This document shows positions 8,281-16,439 of a DNA stretch of 38,047 nt, piece by piece. Each line of letters opens with the position of its first letter. Positions within the stretch are counted from its first letter, which is position 1. A program made the translations under genes and the position numbers. This stretch comes from Hydrogenophaga sp. (lineage in GTDB: Bacteria > Pseudomonadota > Gammaproteobacteria > Burkholderiales > Burkholderiaceae_C), in assembly GCA_016741995.1 (NCBI GenBank), contig JACVCO010000025.1:1-38047 (forward strand). The letters are read 5' to 3'. A model generated the notes under the pieces. That model was not told the origin of the DNA. It did not search any database and saw nothing but the letters and a program-made list of their open reading frames with translations.

Positions 8281-8315
8281 TTTTCAGAGCCCGCGCGCTG
8301 AACGCCAAGCCCCAC

Positions 8316-10025
8316 ATGCCACTGCCTCCCGCTCCCACCAAACGCGCCGCCCTCCTCGCCCCCGACGCTTACTCGCTCAAAGCCTCAGACGCCTCGCTCG
8401 ATGACTTCGACGAACGCAGCGGTGGCCTGACCATCCTTCCCCTCGACGAGCCCGCCAGCCCGGCGCCCAAGGCACAGGCACCGCAAGCCAGAGACCGCAA
8501 GCGCAACAAGCCCGCCCCGGCGCCGGCCTTGCCCCCGGCAGCGGCCGAGCGCCCGGTGGCCAGACCCCCAGAGGCCGCTCGCCCACCCGTTGCGGCACCT
8601 GCGCCCCGCCGCCGTGCAACCAAGGGCGCGGCCAACGGGCCGGCACGTTTGTTCGTGCTGGACACCAACGTGCTGCTGCACGATCCGATGAGCCTGTTCC
8701 GCTTCGAGGAACACGACATCTTCCTGCCGATGATCGTGCTGGAGGAACTCGACGGTCACAAGAAAGGCATGACAGAGGTGGCCCGCAACGGCCGTCAGAC
8801 CAGCCGCAACCTCGATGCGCTGGCCGCGCAGGTTGGCGGCGACATGACCAAGGGCCTCAAGCTCTCCGCCACCGGCCACCAATCGGCGCGCGGGCTGTTG
8901 TTCTTCCAGACCGAGCCCTTGCTGGGCGACCTGCCCAACCTGCCGCAAGGCAAGGCCGACAACCAGATCCTTGGCGTGGTGGCCGCGCTGCGCCAGCGCC
9001 ACCCGGAGCGCGAAGTCATCCTGGTGTCGAAAGACATCAACATGCGCGTGAAGGCGCGCGCGCTGGGCCTGCCGGCCGAGGACTACGAAAACGACAAGAC
9101 GCTGGACGATGGCGAACTGCTGTATGCCGGCTCGCTCGCTCTGCCGCAGGATTTCTGGACGCGCCAGAGCAAGACCATCGAAAGCTGGCAGAGCGGCAGC
9201 CACACGTTCTACCGCGTCAGCGGCCCGGCGGTGAGCCAGTTCTACATCAACCAGTTTGTCTACTTCGAGGCGCCCGGCGAGCCCTCGCTGTACGCGCGCG
9301 TTACCGAGATCCGCGACAAGACCGCGGTGCTCAAGACGCTCAAGGACTACACGCACCTCAAGAACGCCGTCTGGGGCGTGACCAGCCGCAACCGCGAACA
9401 GAACTTCGCGCTCAACCTGCTGATGGACCCGGAGATCGACTTCGTCACGCTCGCGGGCACGGCCGGCACCGGCAAGACCCTGATGGCGCTGGCCGCCGGC
9501 CTGACGCAGGTGCTCGACGACCGCCGCTACACCGAGATCATCATGACCCGCGCCACCGTGAGCGTGGGCGAGGACATCGGTTTCCTGCCCGGCACCGAGG
9601 AAGAGAAGATGGGCCCCTGGATGGGCGCGCTCGACGACAACCTCGAGTTCCTGGCCAAGGGCGACGGCGGCAACGCGGGCGAATGGGGCCGCGCGGCCAC
9701 CAACGAGCTCATCCGCAGCCGAATCAAGGTCAAGAGCATGAACTTCATGCGCGGGCGCACGTTCATGAACAAGTACGTGATCATTGACGAGGCGCAGAAC
9801 CTGACGCCCAAGCAAATGAAGACGCTGATCACGCGTGCGGGCCCGGGCACCAAGATCATCTGCATGGGCAACCTGGCGCAGATCGACACGCCTTACCTCA
9901 CCGAAGGCTCGTCGGGCCTCACCTTCGCGGTGGACCGCTTCAAGGGTTGGCCGCACGGCGGGCACATCACCCTGGCACGTGGCGAGCGTTCGCGCCTGGC
10001 CGACTTCGCCTCCGAAGTGCTCTGA
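8316..10025 (+). CDS. PhoH-family ATPase with N-terminal PIN domain
   Basis: A 569-residue protein combining a PIN (RNase-like) domain and a PhoH P-loop ATPase domain, the arrangement of YlaK-like PhoH2-type proteins linked to RNA handling. Residues 1-108 are low-complexity Ala/Pro/Arg and probably disordered. The PIN domain begins at RLFVLDTNVLLHDP, with Asp116 as the first acidic metal ligand. Walker A is GTAGTGKT (381-388) and Walker B is VIIDEAQNLTPKQMK (Asp491, Glu492). The frame is open upstream to 8067, but that part overlaps bcp and the terminator, so I use the ATG at 8316. No signal peptide or membrane segment is seen. Confidence 0.93.
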   Translation: MPLPPAPTKRAALLAPDAYSLKASDASLDDFDERSGGLTILPLDEPASPAPKAQAPQARDRKRNKPAPAPALPPAAAERPVARPPEAARPPVAAPAPRRRATKGAANGPARLFVLDTNVLLHDPMSLFRFEEHDIFLPMIVLEELDGHKKGMTEVARNGRQTSRNLDALAAQVGGDMTKGLKLSATGHQSARGLLFFQTEPLLGDLPNLPQGKADNQILGVVAALRQRHPEREVILVSKDINMRVKARALGLPAEDYENDKTLDDGELLYAGSLALPQDFWTRQSKTIESWQSGSHTFYRVSGPAVSQFYINQFVYFEAPGEPSLYARVTEIRDKTAVLKTLKDYTHLKNAVWGVTSRNREQNFALNLLMDPEIDFVTLAGTAGTGKTLMALAAGLTQVLDDRRYTEIIMTRATVSVGEDIGFLPGTEEEKMGPWMGALDDNLEFLAKGDGGNAGEWGRAATNELIRSRIKVKSMNFMRGRTFMNKYVIIDEAQNLTPKQMKTLITRAGPGTKIICMGNLAQIDTPYLTEGSSGLTFAVDRFKGWPHGGHITLARGERSRLADFASEVL

Positions 10026-10044
10026 CGTCTGCCCGATACCGACA

Positions 10045-10078
10045 CAACAAAAAACCGGCCGAGGCCGGTTTTTTGTTG
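10045..10078. terminator. bidirectional terminator between phoH-like gene and dnaB
   Basis: A perfect 16-bp inverted repeat with a 2-base loop, made of CAACAAAAAACCGGCC and its complement. The A-tract on one arm becomes the U-tract on the other, so it can stop both the plus-strand phoH transcript and the minus-strand dnaB transcript. Confidence 0.92.
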
Positions 10079-10091
10079 ACGCCGCGAGCGA

Positions 10092-11510
10092 TCAGAAATC
10101 GCCACCGCCAGCCAGCGATTCGAAACGCGTGAGCATGTTCAGGAAGGCCAACTTGACCGTGCCCGTGGGGCCGTTGCGCTGCTTGCCGATGATGATCTCG
10201 GCCACGCCGGGCTCCTTGCAGGCGTCGCGCGTGTAGTACTCGTCGCGGTAGATGAACATGATGATGTCCGCGTCCTGCTCGATGGCACCCGATTCGCGCA
10301 GGTCGCTCATCATGGGGCGCTTGTCGGTGCGCTGCTCCACCGAACGGTTGAGCTGCGAGAGCGCGATCACCGGGCACTGAAGTTCCTTGGCCAGCATCTT
10401 CAGGCCACGCGAGATCTCGCCCAGCTCGGTGGCGCGGTTTTCGCCATCGCTGCTGGAACCGCTCATGAGCTGCAGGTAGTCGACCACGATCAGGCCGAGC
10501 TTGCCGCACTGGCGCGCCAGGCGGCGCGCGTTGGCGCGCAACTCGCTGGGCGTGAGGCCCGGCGTCTCGTCGATGTGCAGCGAGACGTTGCGCAGCCGCT
10601 CGATCGCCTCGGTCAGGCGCGGCCACTCTTCGTCGGTGAGCTTGCCGGTGCGCAGGTGCCCCTGGTTGATGCGCCCAATGGAACCGACGATACGCACCGC
10701 CAGTTGGGACGCACCCATCTCCATCGAGAACACTGCCACCGGCAGACCTTCGTTGAGCGCCACGTGTTCGGCGATGTTGATTGCGAACGCGGTCTTGCCC
10801 ATCGACGGGCGCGCCGCCAGCACGACGAGATCGCCGGCCTGCAGGCCAGCGGTCATGCGGTCCAGATCGATGAAACCCGTGGGAACCCCGGTGACGTCGT
10901 TGGGGTTGTCGGCCATCTCCTGCACGCGGTCGAGCAGGTCCACCACCAGCCGATCCATCGACTGGAAGCCTTCCTTCATGCGCGAGCCTTCCTCGCCGAT
11001 GTGGAAGATCTTCTGTTCGGCTTCGTCGAGGATCTTGGCAACCGCCTTGCCTTGCGGGTTGAACGCGGCGGTGGCGATCTCGTCGCTGGCGGCCACGAGC
11101 TTGCGCAGCACCGCGCGTTCGCGAACGATCTCGGCGTAGCGGCGGATGTTGGCTGCGCTCGGCACGTACTGCGCCAGCGAGTTCAGGTAAGCAAGGCCAC
11201 CGGCCTCTTCGGCCTTGCCCAGGTTCTGCAGGTGCTCGAACACCGTCACCACGTCGGCTGGCTTGCCGGCGTTGACCAGCGTGGCGATGGCCGAATAGGT
11301 CAGGCGGTGTTCGTAGCGATAGAAGTCGGAATCGTTGACGAGATCGGCCACGCGATCCCAGGCACCGTTGTCGAGCAACAGGCCCCCCAATACGCTGGAC
11401 TCTGCCTCGATTGAATGGGGGGGAACGCGCAGCTGGGCGATCTGCCGATCGCTGCTCTCGTCGAGGCCGGTGCCGAGGTCGGGGAAAGGGCTGGAAAAGG
11501 CGGTGGACAT
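10092..11510 (-). CDS. dnaB: replicative DNA helicase DnaB
   Basis: A 472-residue hexameric 5'-3' helicase of the replisome. The N-terminal domain (about 25-130) begins with RVPPHSIEAESSVLGGLLLD. The RecA-like C-terminal domain carries Walker A ARPSMGKT (Lys239). Further motifs are FSMEMGASQLAVR, the Walker B-type LIVVDYLQLM, and ALSQLNRSVEQRTDKRPMMS. The start is the ATG at 11508-11510; the frame extends upstream into rplI territory but that translation is not protein-like. It lies just downstream of rpsF-priB-rpsR-rplI, a classic replication/translation neighbourhood. The rplI terminator implies dnaB has its own promoter in 11511-11625. Confidence 0.97.
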   Translation of the reverse strand: MSTAFSSPFPDLGTGLDESSDRQIAQLRVPPHSIEAESSVLGGLLLDNGAWDRVADLVNDSDFYRYEHRLTYSAIATLVNAGKPADVVTVFEHLQNLGKAEEAGGLAYLNSLAQYVPSAANIRRYAEIVRERAVLRKLVAASDEIATAAFNPQGKAVAKILDEAEQKIFHIGEEGSRMKEGFQSMDRLVVDLLDRVQEMADNPNDVTGVPTGFIDLDRMTAGLQAGDLVVLAARPSMGKTAFAINIAEHVALNEGLPVAVFSMEMGASQLAVRIVGSIGRINQGHLRTGKLTDEEWPRLTEAIERLRNVSLHIDETPGLTPSELRANARRLARQCGKLGLIVVDYLQLMSGSSSDGENRATELGEISRGLKMLAKELQCPVIALSQLNRSVEQRTDKRPMMSDLRESGAIEQDADIIMFIYRDEYYTRDACKEPGVAEIIIGKQRNGPTGTVKLAFLNMLTRFESLAGGGDF

Positions 11511-11558
11511 GCGGCTTCCGGGCAAAGGGGCATGGTACGCCCGTACATCCCGGACGTG

Positions 11559-11603
11559 TGTGGACAAGGCTGTGGAAATGGTCTGCACATCCCGTGTGCA
11601 GAC
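11559..11603. promoter_or_regulatory. dnaB upstream region: DnaA-box-like pair and perfect 9-bp palindrome
   Basis: Upstream of dnaB are TGTGGACAA (11559-11567) and TGTGGAAAT (11571-11579), 12 bases apart. They resemble the reverse complement of a DnaA box (TTATnCACA) with one and two mismatches. They are followed directly by a perfect inverted repeat, GTCTGCACA-TCCCG-TGTGCAGAC (11581-11603). Regulation of dnaB by DnaA or by a dimeric repressor is inference only. Confidence 0.35.
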
Positions 11604-11629
11604 CCGCGTTTCAGGCAGCGGAAAAAGAA

Positions 11630-11655
11630 AAGCCGCTGCCCGGAGACAGCGGCTT
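11630..11655 (-). terminator. terminator of the rpsF-rplI operon
   Basis: AAGCCGCTG (11630-11638) pairs with CAGCGGCTT (11647-11655). On the minus strand the stem is followed by TTCTTTTTCC, a U-rich tail, immediately after the rplI stop. Confidence 0.85.
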
Positions 11656-11682
11656 CGGCAGGCCTGGTGGCCCGCGGCGCGA

Positions 11683-12135
11683 TCAGGCGGTTTCGCCGAG
11701 CACCGCCACCGCCACGTCGACCGTGACGTCGGTGTGCAGGTGCACTTGCACCGTGTAGTCACCCACGTTCTTGAGCAGGCCGTTGGGCATGCGCACCTGG
11801 GCCTTGGCGACGCTGAAGCCCTGCTTCTGCAGTTCTTCGGCCACGTCGTGGTTGGTGACGGAACCGAACAGGCGGCCATCGACGCCGGCTTTCTGCGTGA
11901 GCTTGAGGCTCACGGCAGCCAGCTTCTCGCCCAGGGCCTGGGCTTCGGCCAGCTTGGCGGCCGCGGCCTTTTCCAGCTCGGCGCGGCGGGCTTCGAATTC
12001 GGCCACGGCGGTCTGGGTGGCGCGGCGGGCGCGGCCGCTGGGGATCAGGAAGTTGCGGGCGTACCCGTCTTTCACCTTCACCACATCGCCGAGGGCGCCG
12101 AGGTTGACAACTTTGTCGAGAAGAATCACTTGCAT
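11683..12135 (-). CDS. rplI: 50S ribosomal protein L9
   Basis: A 150-residue protein, the full L9 length. The N-terminal rRNA-binding domain is [19 protein letters not shown] with [10 protein letters not shown] long Ala/Glu/Lys-rich connecting helix follows (about 45-75). The C-terminal domain carries [14 protein letters not shown]. It binds 23S rRNA domain V near the L1 stalk. It is the last gene of rpsF-priB-rpsR-rplI, starts 14 bases after the rpsR stop, and is followed by an intrinsic terminator. Confidence 0.98.
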   Translation of the reverse strand: MQVILLDKVVNLGALGDVVKVKDGYARNFLIPSGRARRATQTAVAEFEARRAELEKAAAAKLAEAQALGEKLAAVSLKLTQKAGVDGRLFGSVTNHDVAEELQKQGFSVAKAQVRMPNGLLKNVGDYTVQVHLHTDVTVDVAVAVLGETA

Positions 12136-12149
12136 GTCGGGCTCCTCAA

Positions 12150-12431
12150 TCAGACGCGGTGCTGATCGCTGTAAGGCAGCATGGCCAGGAAGCGCGCGCG
12201 CTTGATGGCGGTGGTCACCTGGCGCTGGTAGATGGCGCGGGTGCCGGTCAGGCGGGCCGGGATGATCTTGCCGTTTTCGGAGATGAAGTCGCGCAGGACG
12301 TCCACGTCCTTGTAGTCGACCTCTTCGACTTTGGCGACGGTGAAGCGGCAGAAACGCTTGCGCTTGAACAGCAGCGACTGCGTGTTGCGCTTGGGGCGTT
12401 TGTCTTTATTGAAACGCTTGGGTGCCGGCAT
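12150..12431 (-). CDS. rpsR: 30S ribosomal protein S18
   Basis: A 93-residue S18. It has a basic N-terminus ([17 protein letters not shown]) longer than in E. coli (75 residues). The family core is [31 protein letters not shown], followed by [20 protein letters not shown]18 binds the 30S platform as a pair with S6, encoded in the same operon. It starts 11 bases after the priB stop. Confidence 0.98.
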   Translation of the reverse strand: MPAPKRFNKDKRPKRNTQSLLFKRKRFCRFTVAKVEEVDYKDVDVLRDFISENGKIIPARLTGTRAIYQRQVTTAIKRARFLAMLPYSDQHRV

Positions 12432-12442
12432 GATGAGATTTC

Positions 12443-12730
12443 CTATGTCTTTCGGAATGCTTGGATGTGGAACACCACTCCTTTGCCGTTGCGTGCGTTC
12501 GCGAGAAAGCCGTCGAAATCACCAGCGTCGTTCAGGGCCTGCTTCTGCAGGGTTTCGGCGAGGGCGCCGAAAGCCACGGCCCTGAGCTGGAGCTTGACGG
12601 TTCGGGGGGTGTCCAGTTCGGTCTGCTCCGACTCGTGTTCGAGCACGAGGTTGAGCACCGGAATGCCTGCCGGGGTGTAGCGCAGGCTCTGCACCTGCAC
12701 CACGACGGCCTGCAACTGGAGACGGTTCAC
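12443..12730 (-). CDS. priB: primosomal replication protein N (PriB)
   Basis: A 95-residue single OB-fold ssDNA-binding protein of the PriA-PriB-DnaT replication-restart pathway. It is SSB-like ([20 protein letters not shown], and [13 protein letters not shown] as the central segment). Its position between rpsF and rpsR is the conserved PriB location and separates it from ssb. The start ATG at 12730 lies 30 bases after the rpsF stop. Confidence 0.95.
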   Translation of the reverse strand: MNRLQLQAVVVQVQSLRYTPAGIPVLNLVLEHESEQTELDTPRTVKLQLRAVAFGALAETLQKQALNDAGDFDGFLANARNGKGVVFHIQAFRKT

Positions 12731-12760
12731 CCGATTCCCGCGAGCCTCACGCTTGCGGCG

Positions 12761-13132
12761 TCAGGCGGCCTGCTCCTGCGACTGTTGCTGGGCCTTGCGG
12801 GCCTCTTCGCGCTCGACCGTCTTCATCATGGCCGACGGGCCGGTGTCGGCCTTCTTGCGCTGAACGGTCAGGTGGCGCAGCACGGCGTCGTTGAACTTGA
12901 AGGCATGCTCCAGTTCCTCGAGCACGGCTTGGCCGGCTTCGATGTTGACGCACAGGTAGTGGGCCTTGGACAGCTTGTTGATCTGGTAAGCCAGTTGACG
13001 GCGACCCCAGTCTTCAACGCGGTGGATCTTGCCGCCGCCGGCGGTGATCATGCCCTTGTAGCGTTCCAGCATGGCCGGAACCTGTTCGCTTTGATCCGGG
13101 TGGATCAGCAGAACGATCTCATAGTGACGCAT
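12761..13132 (-). CDS. rpsF: 30S ribosomal protein S6
   Basis: A 123-residue S6 with the usual [19 protein letters not shown] start. Core signatures are [25 protein letters not shown] and [14 protein letters not shown] Glu/Gln/Ala-rich tail follows. The ATG at 13130-13132 has the ribosome site AAGGAG about 5 bases upstream. The longer frame to 13264 runs through the leader hairpin and is not used. It is the first gene of the operon with priB, rpsR and rplI. S6 partners S18 on the 30S platform. Confidence 0.98.
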   Translation of the reverse strand: MRHYEIVLLIHPDQSEQVPAMLERYKGMITAGGGKIHRVEDWGRRQLAYQINKLSKAHYLCVNIEAGQAVLEELEHAFKFNDAVLRHLTVQRKKADTGPSAMMKTVEREEARKAQQQSQEQAA

Positions 13133-13151
13133 GGACTCTCCTTGTGGATGA

Positions 13152-13182
13152 CCCCGGCCGACCGGGAGAACCCTGGCCGGGG
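13152..13182 (-). promoter_or_regulatory. candidate S6:S18-type autoregulatory leader hairpin
   Basis: In the 5' leader of rpsF, CCCCGGCC and GGCCGGGG form an 8-bp stem (13152-13159 with 13175-13182). On the minus strand the 15-base apical part reads AGGGTTCTCCCGGTC. It can form a small inner GGG/CCC hairpin and exposes CCG-type sequence. It ends about 19 bases before the rpsF ATG. rpsF leaders in many bacteria carry an S6:S18-binding RNA with an exposed CCG. The match here is by eye only. Confidence 0.4.
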
Positions 13183-13235
13183 AGGTTGGCAGCTGCCCCC
13201 AGGCGTCAGCAGGGGTGCAGCAAGGCAAGCCCGCG

Positions 13236-13241
13236 ATTATA
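13236..13241 (-). promoter_or_regulatory. consensus -10 of the rpsF operon promoter
   Basis: The minus strand reads TATAAT, a perfect sigma-70 -10 hexamer, about 100 bases upstream of the rpsF ATG. No good -35 (TTGACA) sits 16-18 bases further upstream, because that space is occupied by the arm of the adjacent hairpin at 13251-13284. Confidence 0.6.
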
Positions 13242-13250
13242 CAAACGTTC

Positions 13251-13284
13251 GGGGCCCTGACCACCCCCAGGCGGTCAGGGCCCC
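13251..13284. terminator. strong GC hairpin between symporter gene and rpsF operon
   Basis: GGGGCCCTGACC (13251-13262) and its exact complement (13273-13284) form a 12-bp stem with a 10-base loop. It follows the symporter stop on the minus strand. There is only a weak U-tract (GAACGTTTG), so it could be an imperfect terminator. It lies directly against the rpsF promoter. Confidence 0.5.
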
Positions 13285-13341
13285 GTTTCGCCCGGCCCGG
13301 CTGCCCAAGGGCGGCCGGTTCGGGCGGGGCTCAGCAGGCGA

Positions 13342-15453
13342 TCAGGCGCCTTTGAGGTTGGGGTAGCGCACGTGCTCCACCAGATCCTGGATCTTCTTGT
13401 TCGGCGCAGGCGTCACAAGGCTCACCAGGATGATCACGGCGAAGCCGATCGGCACGCCGAACAGGCCAGCCGAGATCGGCTGGATGCCCCACCACAGCTC
13501 GATGGGCGAGGTCACGCCGAAGATGCCACGCAGCCAGACCTGGGTCGTGGCCATGTAGTAGAACGTGACAGCCAGACCGGCGACCATGCCCAGCGAGGCG
13601 GCGATGCCGTTGGCGCGCTTCCAGAAGATGCCGAGCACCAGGGCCGGGAAGAACGCCGCCGCCGCGAACGAGAACGCCGCAGAGACCAGGAACAGGATGT
13701 CGGCCGGTTTCTGGGCCGCCACGTAGGCAGCGGCCAGGGCCACGATCAGCAGCAGCGTCTTGGAGATCGCGACGCGGCGGGCCGTGGAGGCGTTGGGGTC
13801 GATCATCTTGTAGTACAGGTCGTGCGACAGCGCGTTGGCGATCGTCAGCAGCAGGCCGTCCGCGGTGGACAGCGCGGCCGCCAGACCACCCGCAGCGACG
13901 AGACCGGAGATCACGTACGGCAGGCCACCGATGGCGGGCGTTGCCAGCACGATGATGTCACCACCGATCGTCATCTCGTTGAGCTGCAGGATGCCGTCGT
14001 TGTTCACATCCGCCACCGACAGCAGTGAAGGATCAACCCGGTTCCAGGCCGATATCCACTCCGGTAGGTTGTTGAATGGTGTACCGACCAGGACGTTGAA
14101 CACCTCGAACTTGACCAGCACGGCCAGGGCCGGCGCGGTGAAGTACAGCAGGAAGATGAAGAACAGCGACCAGGTCACCGACTGACGTGCTTCCTTCACG
14201 CTGGGCACGGTGTAGTACCGGACCAGGATGTGAGGCAGCGCGGCCGTACCCACCATCAGGCAGAAGATGAGCGCAAGGAAGTTTCGACGCGATTCGTCAA
14301 AGGTCTTCTTCGCGGCGGCGTCCCCGTTCGGATCACCCGCAAACTGCTGCGCATGGCGCGGCATGCCGTTGAGCGGTCGGGTCTTGGCATCCGCTGCGGC
14401 CTTGGCACGGGTCCAGGCGGCCTTGGCGGCGGCTTCGTCCTTCGGCAGATCGGCCACGGCCTTTTCGGCAGCGGCGATTTGCGCGCTCGGGGCATTGGTC
14501 GCACGCAGATCCGCCAGAGCCTTCTCGGCGGCGGCCTTGTCGGCAGCCAGCGCGTTGGCCGGATCCTTGAGCTTCGCAGCGAGTGCATCGGAGCGGGCCT
14601 TGAACACGTTGCGGACCTCGATCTCCTTCGGATCGTTGATCAGGCGCGTTTCGGCTTCGGTCACCTTCTGCAGCTGGGCGCCATACATGATCTGCGGCAC
14701 CGGCACGTTCGTCTGCTTCACCGACAGCCAGACCACGGGGATCAGGTAGGCAATGATCAGGATGATGTACTGCGCCACCTGCGTCCAGGTCACCGCGCGC
14801 ATGCCACCCAGGAACGAGCAGACCAGAATGCCGCCGAGGCCCAGGAAGATCCCGAGTTCGAAGGCCACGCCGGTCAGACGCGCCGTGATCAGACCCACGC
14901 CGTAGATCTGCGCCACCACGTAGGTGAAGGAGCAGAGGATGGCGGCGAAGATGCCGATGAAGCGCGGCAGGTTGCCGCCGTAACGCTCACCCAGGAAGTC
15001 GGGAATGGTGAATTGCCCGAACTTGCGCAGGTACGGCGCCAGGAACAGCGCCACCAGGCAGTAGCCGCCCGTCCATCCCATGATGAAGGCCAGGCCGCCG
15101 TAACCCGAGAGGTACACCGTACCGGCCATGCCGATGAAGGACGCGGCAGACATCCAGTCCGCACCCGTGGCCATGCCGTTGTAGACGGCTGGCACGCGGC
15201 GGCCCGCGACGTAGTACTCCGTCGCATCGGTGGTGCGGCTCATGATGCCGATGCCGGCATAGAGACCGATCGTGGCGATCAGGAAGATGAAGCCGATCCA
15301 CTCCCGTGAGAGCCCGATCTGCTCGAGGATGGCCAATGCAACGACGAAAACGAAGAAGCCGCCCGTGTACCAGGTGTAGACCTTGTTGAGCTGCTTCTTG
15401 AACGCGGCGTTGGAGCCGGAACCGGAACCGCTGGTTTCAAACATGCCTGCCAT
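13342..15453 (-). CDS. sodium:solute symporter large subunit, VC_2705 type
   Basis: A 703-residue inner-membrane transporter of the SSS family (acetate-permease ActP relatives, VC_2705 subfamily). Many hydrophobic segments are visible from residue 32 on. SSS signatures include YYVAGRRVPAVYNGMATGADW (split here as YYVAGRRVP and ATGADWMSAASF) and VISGLVAAGGLAAALSTADG. Substrate is unknown; small organic acids are typical of the superfamily. It is longer than ActP (~550) because of a polar Ala/Lys/Asp-rich insert at about 246-390, predicted helical. A further loop holds a canonical EF-hand-like sequence, DVNNDGILQLNE (482-493). It starts 3 bases after the DUF4212 gene, its usual small partner. 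Confidence 0.92.
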   Translation of the reverse strand: MAGMFETSGSGSGSNAAFKKQLNKVYTWYTGGFFVFVVALAILEQIGLSREWIGFIFLIATIGLYAGIGIMSRTTDATEYYVAGRRVPAVYNGMATGADWMSAASFIGMAGTVYLSGYGGLAFIMGWTGGYCLVALFLAPYLRKFGQFTIPDFLGERYGGNLPRFIGIFAAILCSFTYVVAQIYGVGLITARLTGVAFELGIFLGLGGILVCSFLGGMRAVTWTQVAQYIILIIAYLIPVVWLSVKQTNVPVPQIMYGAQLQKVTEAETRLINDPKEIEVRNVFKARSDALAAKLKDPANALAADKAAAEKALADLRATNAPSAQIAAAEKAVADLPKDEAAAKAAWTRAKAAADAKTRPLNGMPRHAQQFAGDPNGDAAAKKTFDESRRNFLALIFCLMVGTAALPHILVRYYTVPSVKEARQSVTWSLFFIFLLYFTAPALAVLVKFEVFNVLVGTPFNNLPEWISAWNRVDPSLLSVADVNNDGILQLNEMTIGGDIIVLATPAIGGLPYVISGLVAAGGLAAALSTADGLLLTIANALSHDLYYKMIDPNASTARRVAISKTLLLIVALAAAYVAAQKPADILFLVSAAFSFAAAAFFPALVLGIFWKRANGIAASLGMVAGLAVTFYYMATTQVWLRGIFGVTSPIELWWGIQPISAGLFGVPIGFAVIILVSLVTPAPNKKIQDLVEHVRYPNLKGA
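13975..14010 (-). other. EF-hand-like calcium-loop coding segment inside the symporter
   Basis: Residues 482-493 read D-V-N-N-D-G-I-L-Q-L-N-E. This fits the 12-position EF-hand loop: D1, N3, D5, G6, a hydrophobic residue at 8, and E12. It lies between two transmembrane segments (about 425-448 and 499-525). Confidence 0.6.
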
Positions 15454-15456
15454 GGT

Positions 15457-15717
15457 TCACTCCTCGCCTTCTTCAACACCGTATTCGATGTCGAGCTTGT
15501 TCATGTAGTGCGCGTAGTAGCCGATCAACAGCACGTACACGATCAGGGCTCCCTGCCCACCAACCCAGACGCTGAACGGCCAACCGAAGAAGTTGAAGTT
15601 CAAGTCGCGGGCGAAGTAACCCAACACGTAGGTCACGAAGAACCAGATCACCAGCAACACGGCTGTGATCTTGAGGTTCTTCCGCCAGTACTCGCGGTGC
15701 TTTTCTGTCAATTGCAT
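15457..15717 (-). CDS. DUF4212 small subunit of the sodium:solute symporter
   Basis: An 86-residue membrane protein with two hydrophobic helices (about 17-38 and 46-70). The family N-terminus is MQLTEKHREYWRKNLK. DUF4212 proteins are almost always encoded just upstream of a VC_2705-type symporter and are taken as its small subunit. The start is the ATG at 15715-15717, preceded by GGAGGT 6 bases upstream. An in-frame start at 15738 lies upstream of that ribosome site and is less likely. The next gene starts 3 bases after its stop. The promoter must lie in 15718-15863. Confidence 0.93.
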   Translation of the reverse strand: MQLTEKHREYWRKNLKITAVLLVIWFFVTYVLGYFARDLNFNFFGWPFSVWVGGQGALIVYVLLIGYYAHYMNKLDIEYGVEEGEE

Positions 15718-15863
15718 TGCATCGACCTCCATCAACAAACCCTCACGGGCACGTCATGAACACCATCCGTCTCCTCTTGGATGGCCTGCAGACCGAGTCC
15801 ATGTTGTCGGCACCGCTTTTCGGGCGATGCCCCTTTTTGCTGGCCATCCGGCTGCAGCGCGCT

Positions 15864-16439
15864 TCAGGTCGGCTGTTGAAGCAGACCTGTCTCACGCTCC
15901 AGCTGGGCGGCCACCTTGGGCTCGAACTTTCGAAGGTGGCGAATGATCTTCACCGCCTCTTCCGGCTCTTGCCGATCGACATGAACCCGCGCGAGCTGAT
16001 ACCAGCCGAACGGGCTCATGGGCTGCAGTTGGGTGTTGCGCTTGAGCGCGACCACGGCTTCGTCGAAGCGGCGTTGGCGGATCAGGCACAAAGCCAGGCC
16101 ATACCAGGCCCGGTCGAATTTCTCGTCGATGGCGAGCGCCTTGCGAAAGGCCTCTTCCGCCTCATCGAGGCGGCCAAGCTCTTCCCGCAGGAATCCGAGG
16201 TTGAACCAGCCCGCCGCCTTTTGAGGTTGTGCGGCCACCACGCGCTCGAACATGTCGACGGCGCCGACCTTGTCGCCGGACTGGGCCAGCAAGTGCGCGC
16301 GCGTGGACAGGGCGTAAACATCTTGCGGCTCGCGCGCGAGCATCGCGTCCACGCGTTCGAGCGCTGCCCGGCGCCAGTTGAGCACCAGCAGCAACTTGAC
16401 CTGCCAGCGGGCGAAGTGACGGTTGAGCGCAGCGATCAT
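15864..16439 (-). CDS. TPR-repeat protein
   Basis: A 191-residue protein made mostly of tetratricopeptide repeats. Visible units include ALSTRAHLLAQSGDKVGAVD, GWFNLGFLREELGRLDEAEE, and AWYGLALCLIRQRRFDEAVV followed by GWYQLARVHVDRQEPEEAVK. TPRs mediate protein-protein contacts. No enzyme domain is seen. The N-terminus (MIAALNRHFARWQVKLLLVL) is mildly hydrophobic and may associate with the membrane. The ATG overlaps the stop of the upstream membrane-protein gene (ATGA, 16436-16439), so the two are translationally coupled and probably work together. The frame extends further upstream to 16871 but overlaps that gene and is not used. Confidence 0.85.
   Translation of the reverse strand: MIAALNRHFARWQVKLLLVLNWRRAALERVDAMLAREPQDVYALSTRAHLLAQSGDKVGAVDMFERVVAAQPQKAAGWFNLGFLREELGRLDEAEEAFRKALAIDEKFDRAWYGLALCLIRQRRFDEAVVALKRNTQLQPMSPFGWYQLARVHVDRQEPEEAVKIIRHLRKFEPKVAAQLERETGLLQQPT

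Noticed and set aside
8184..8301. Short open frame MTRMSSGISPVLRSL... in the bcp-phoH gap as a leader peptide
   Set aside because: It runs through the terminator hairpin, has no ribosome site and no regulatory codon run; not supportable.
8385..9965. 526-codon minus-strand frame opposite the PIN-PhoH gene
   Set aside because: Antisense shadow; the plus-strand frame has clear PIN and P-loop motifs, the minus-strand translation has none.
13342..15453. Calling the symporter ActP (acetate permease)
   Set aside because: It pairs with a DUF4212 subunit and has the VC_2705-type features; acetate as substrate cannot be inferred.
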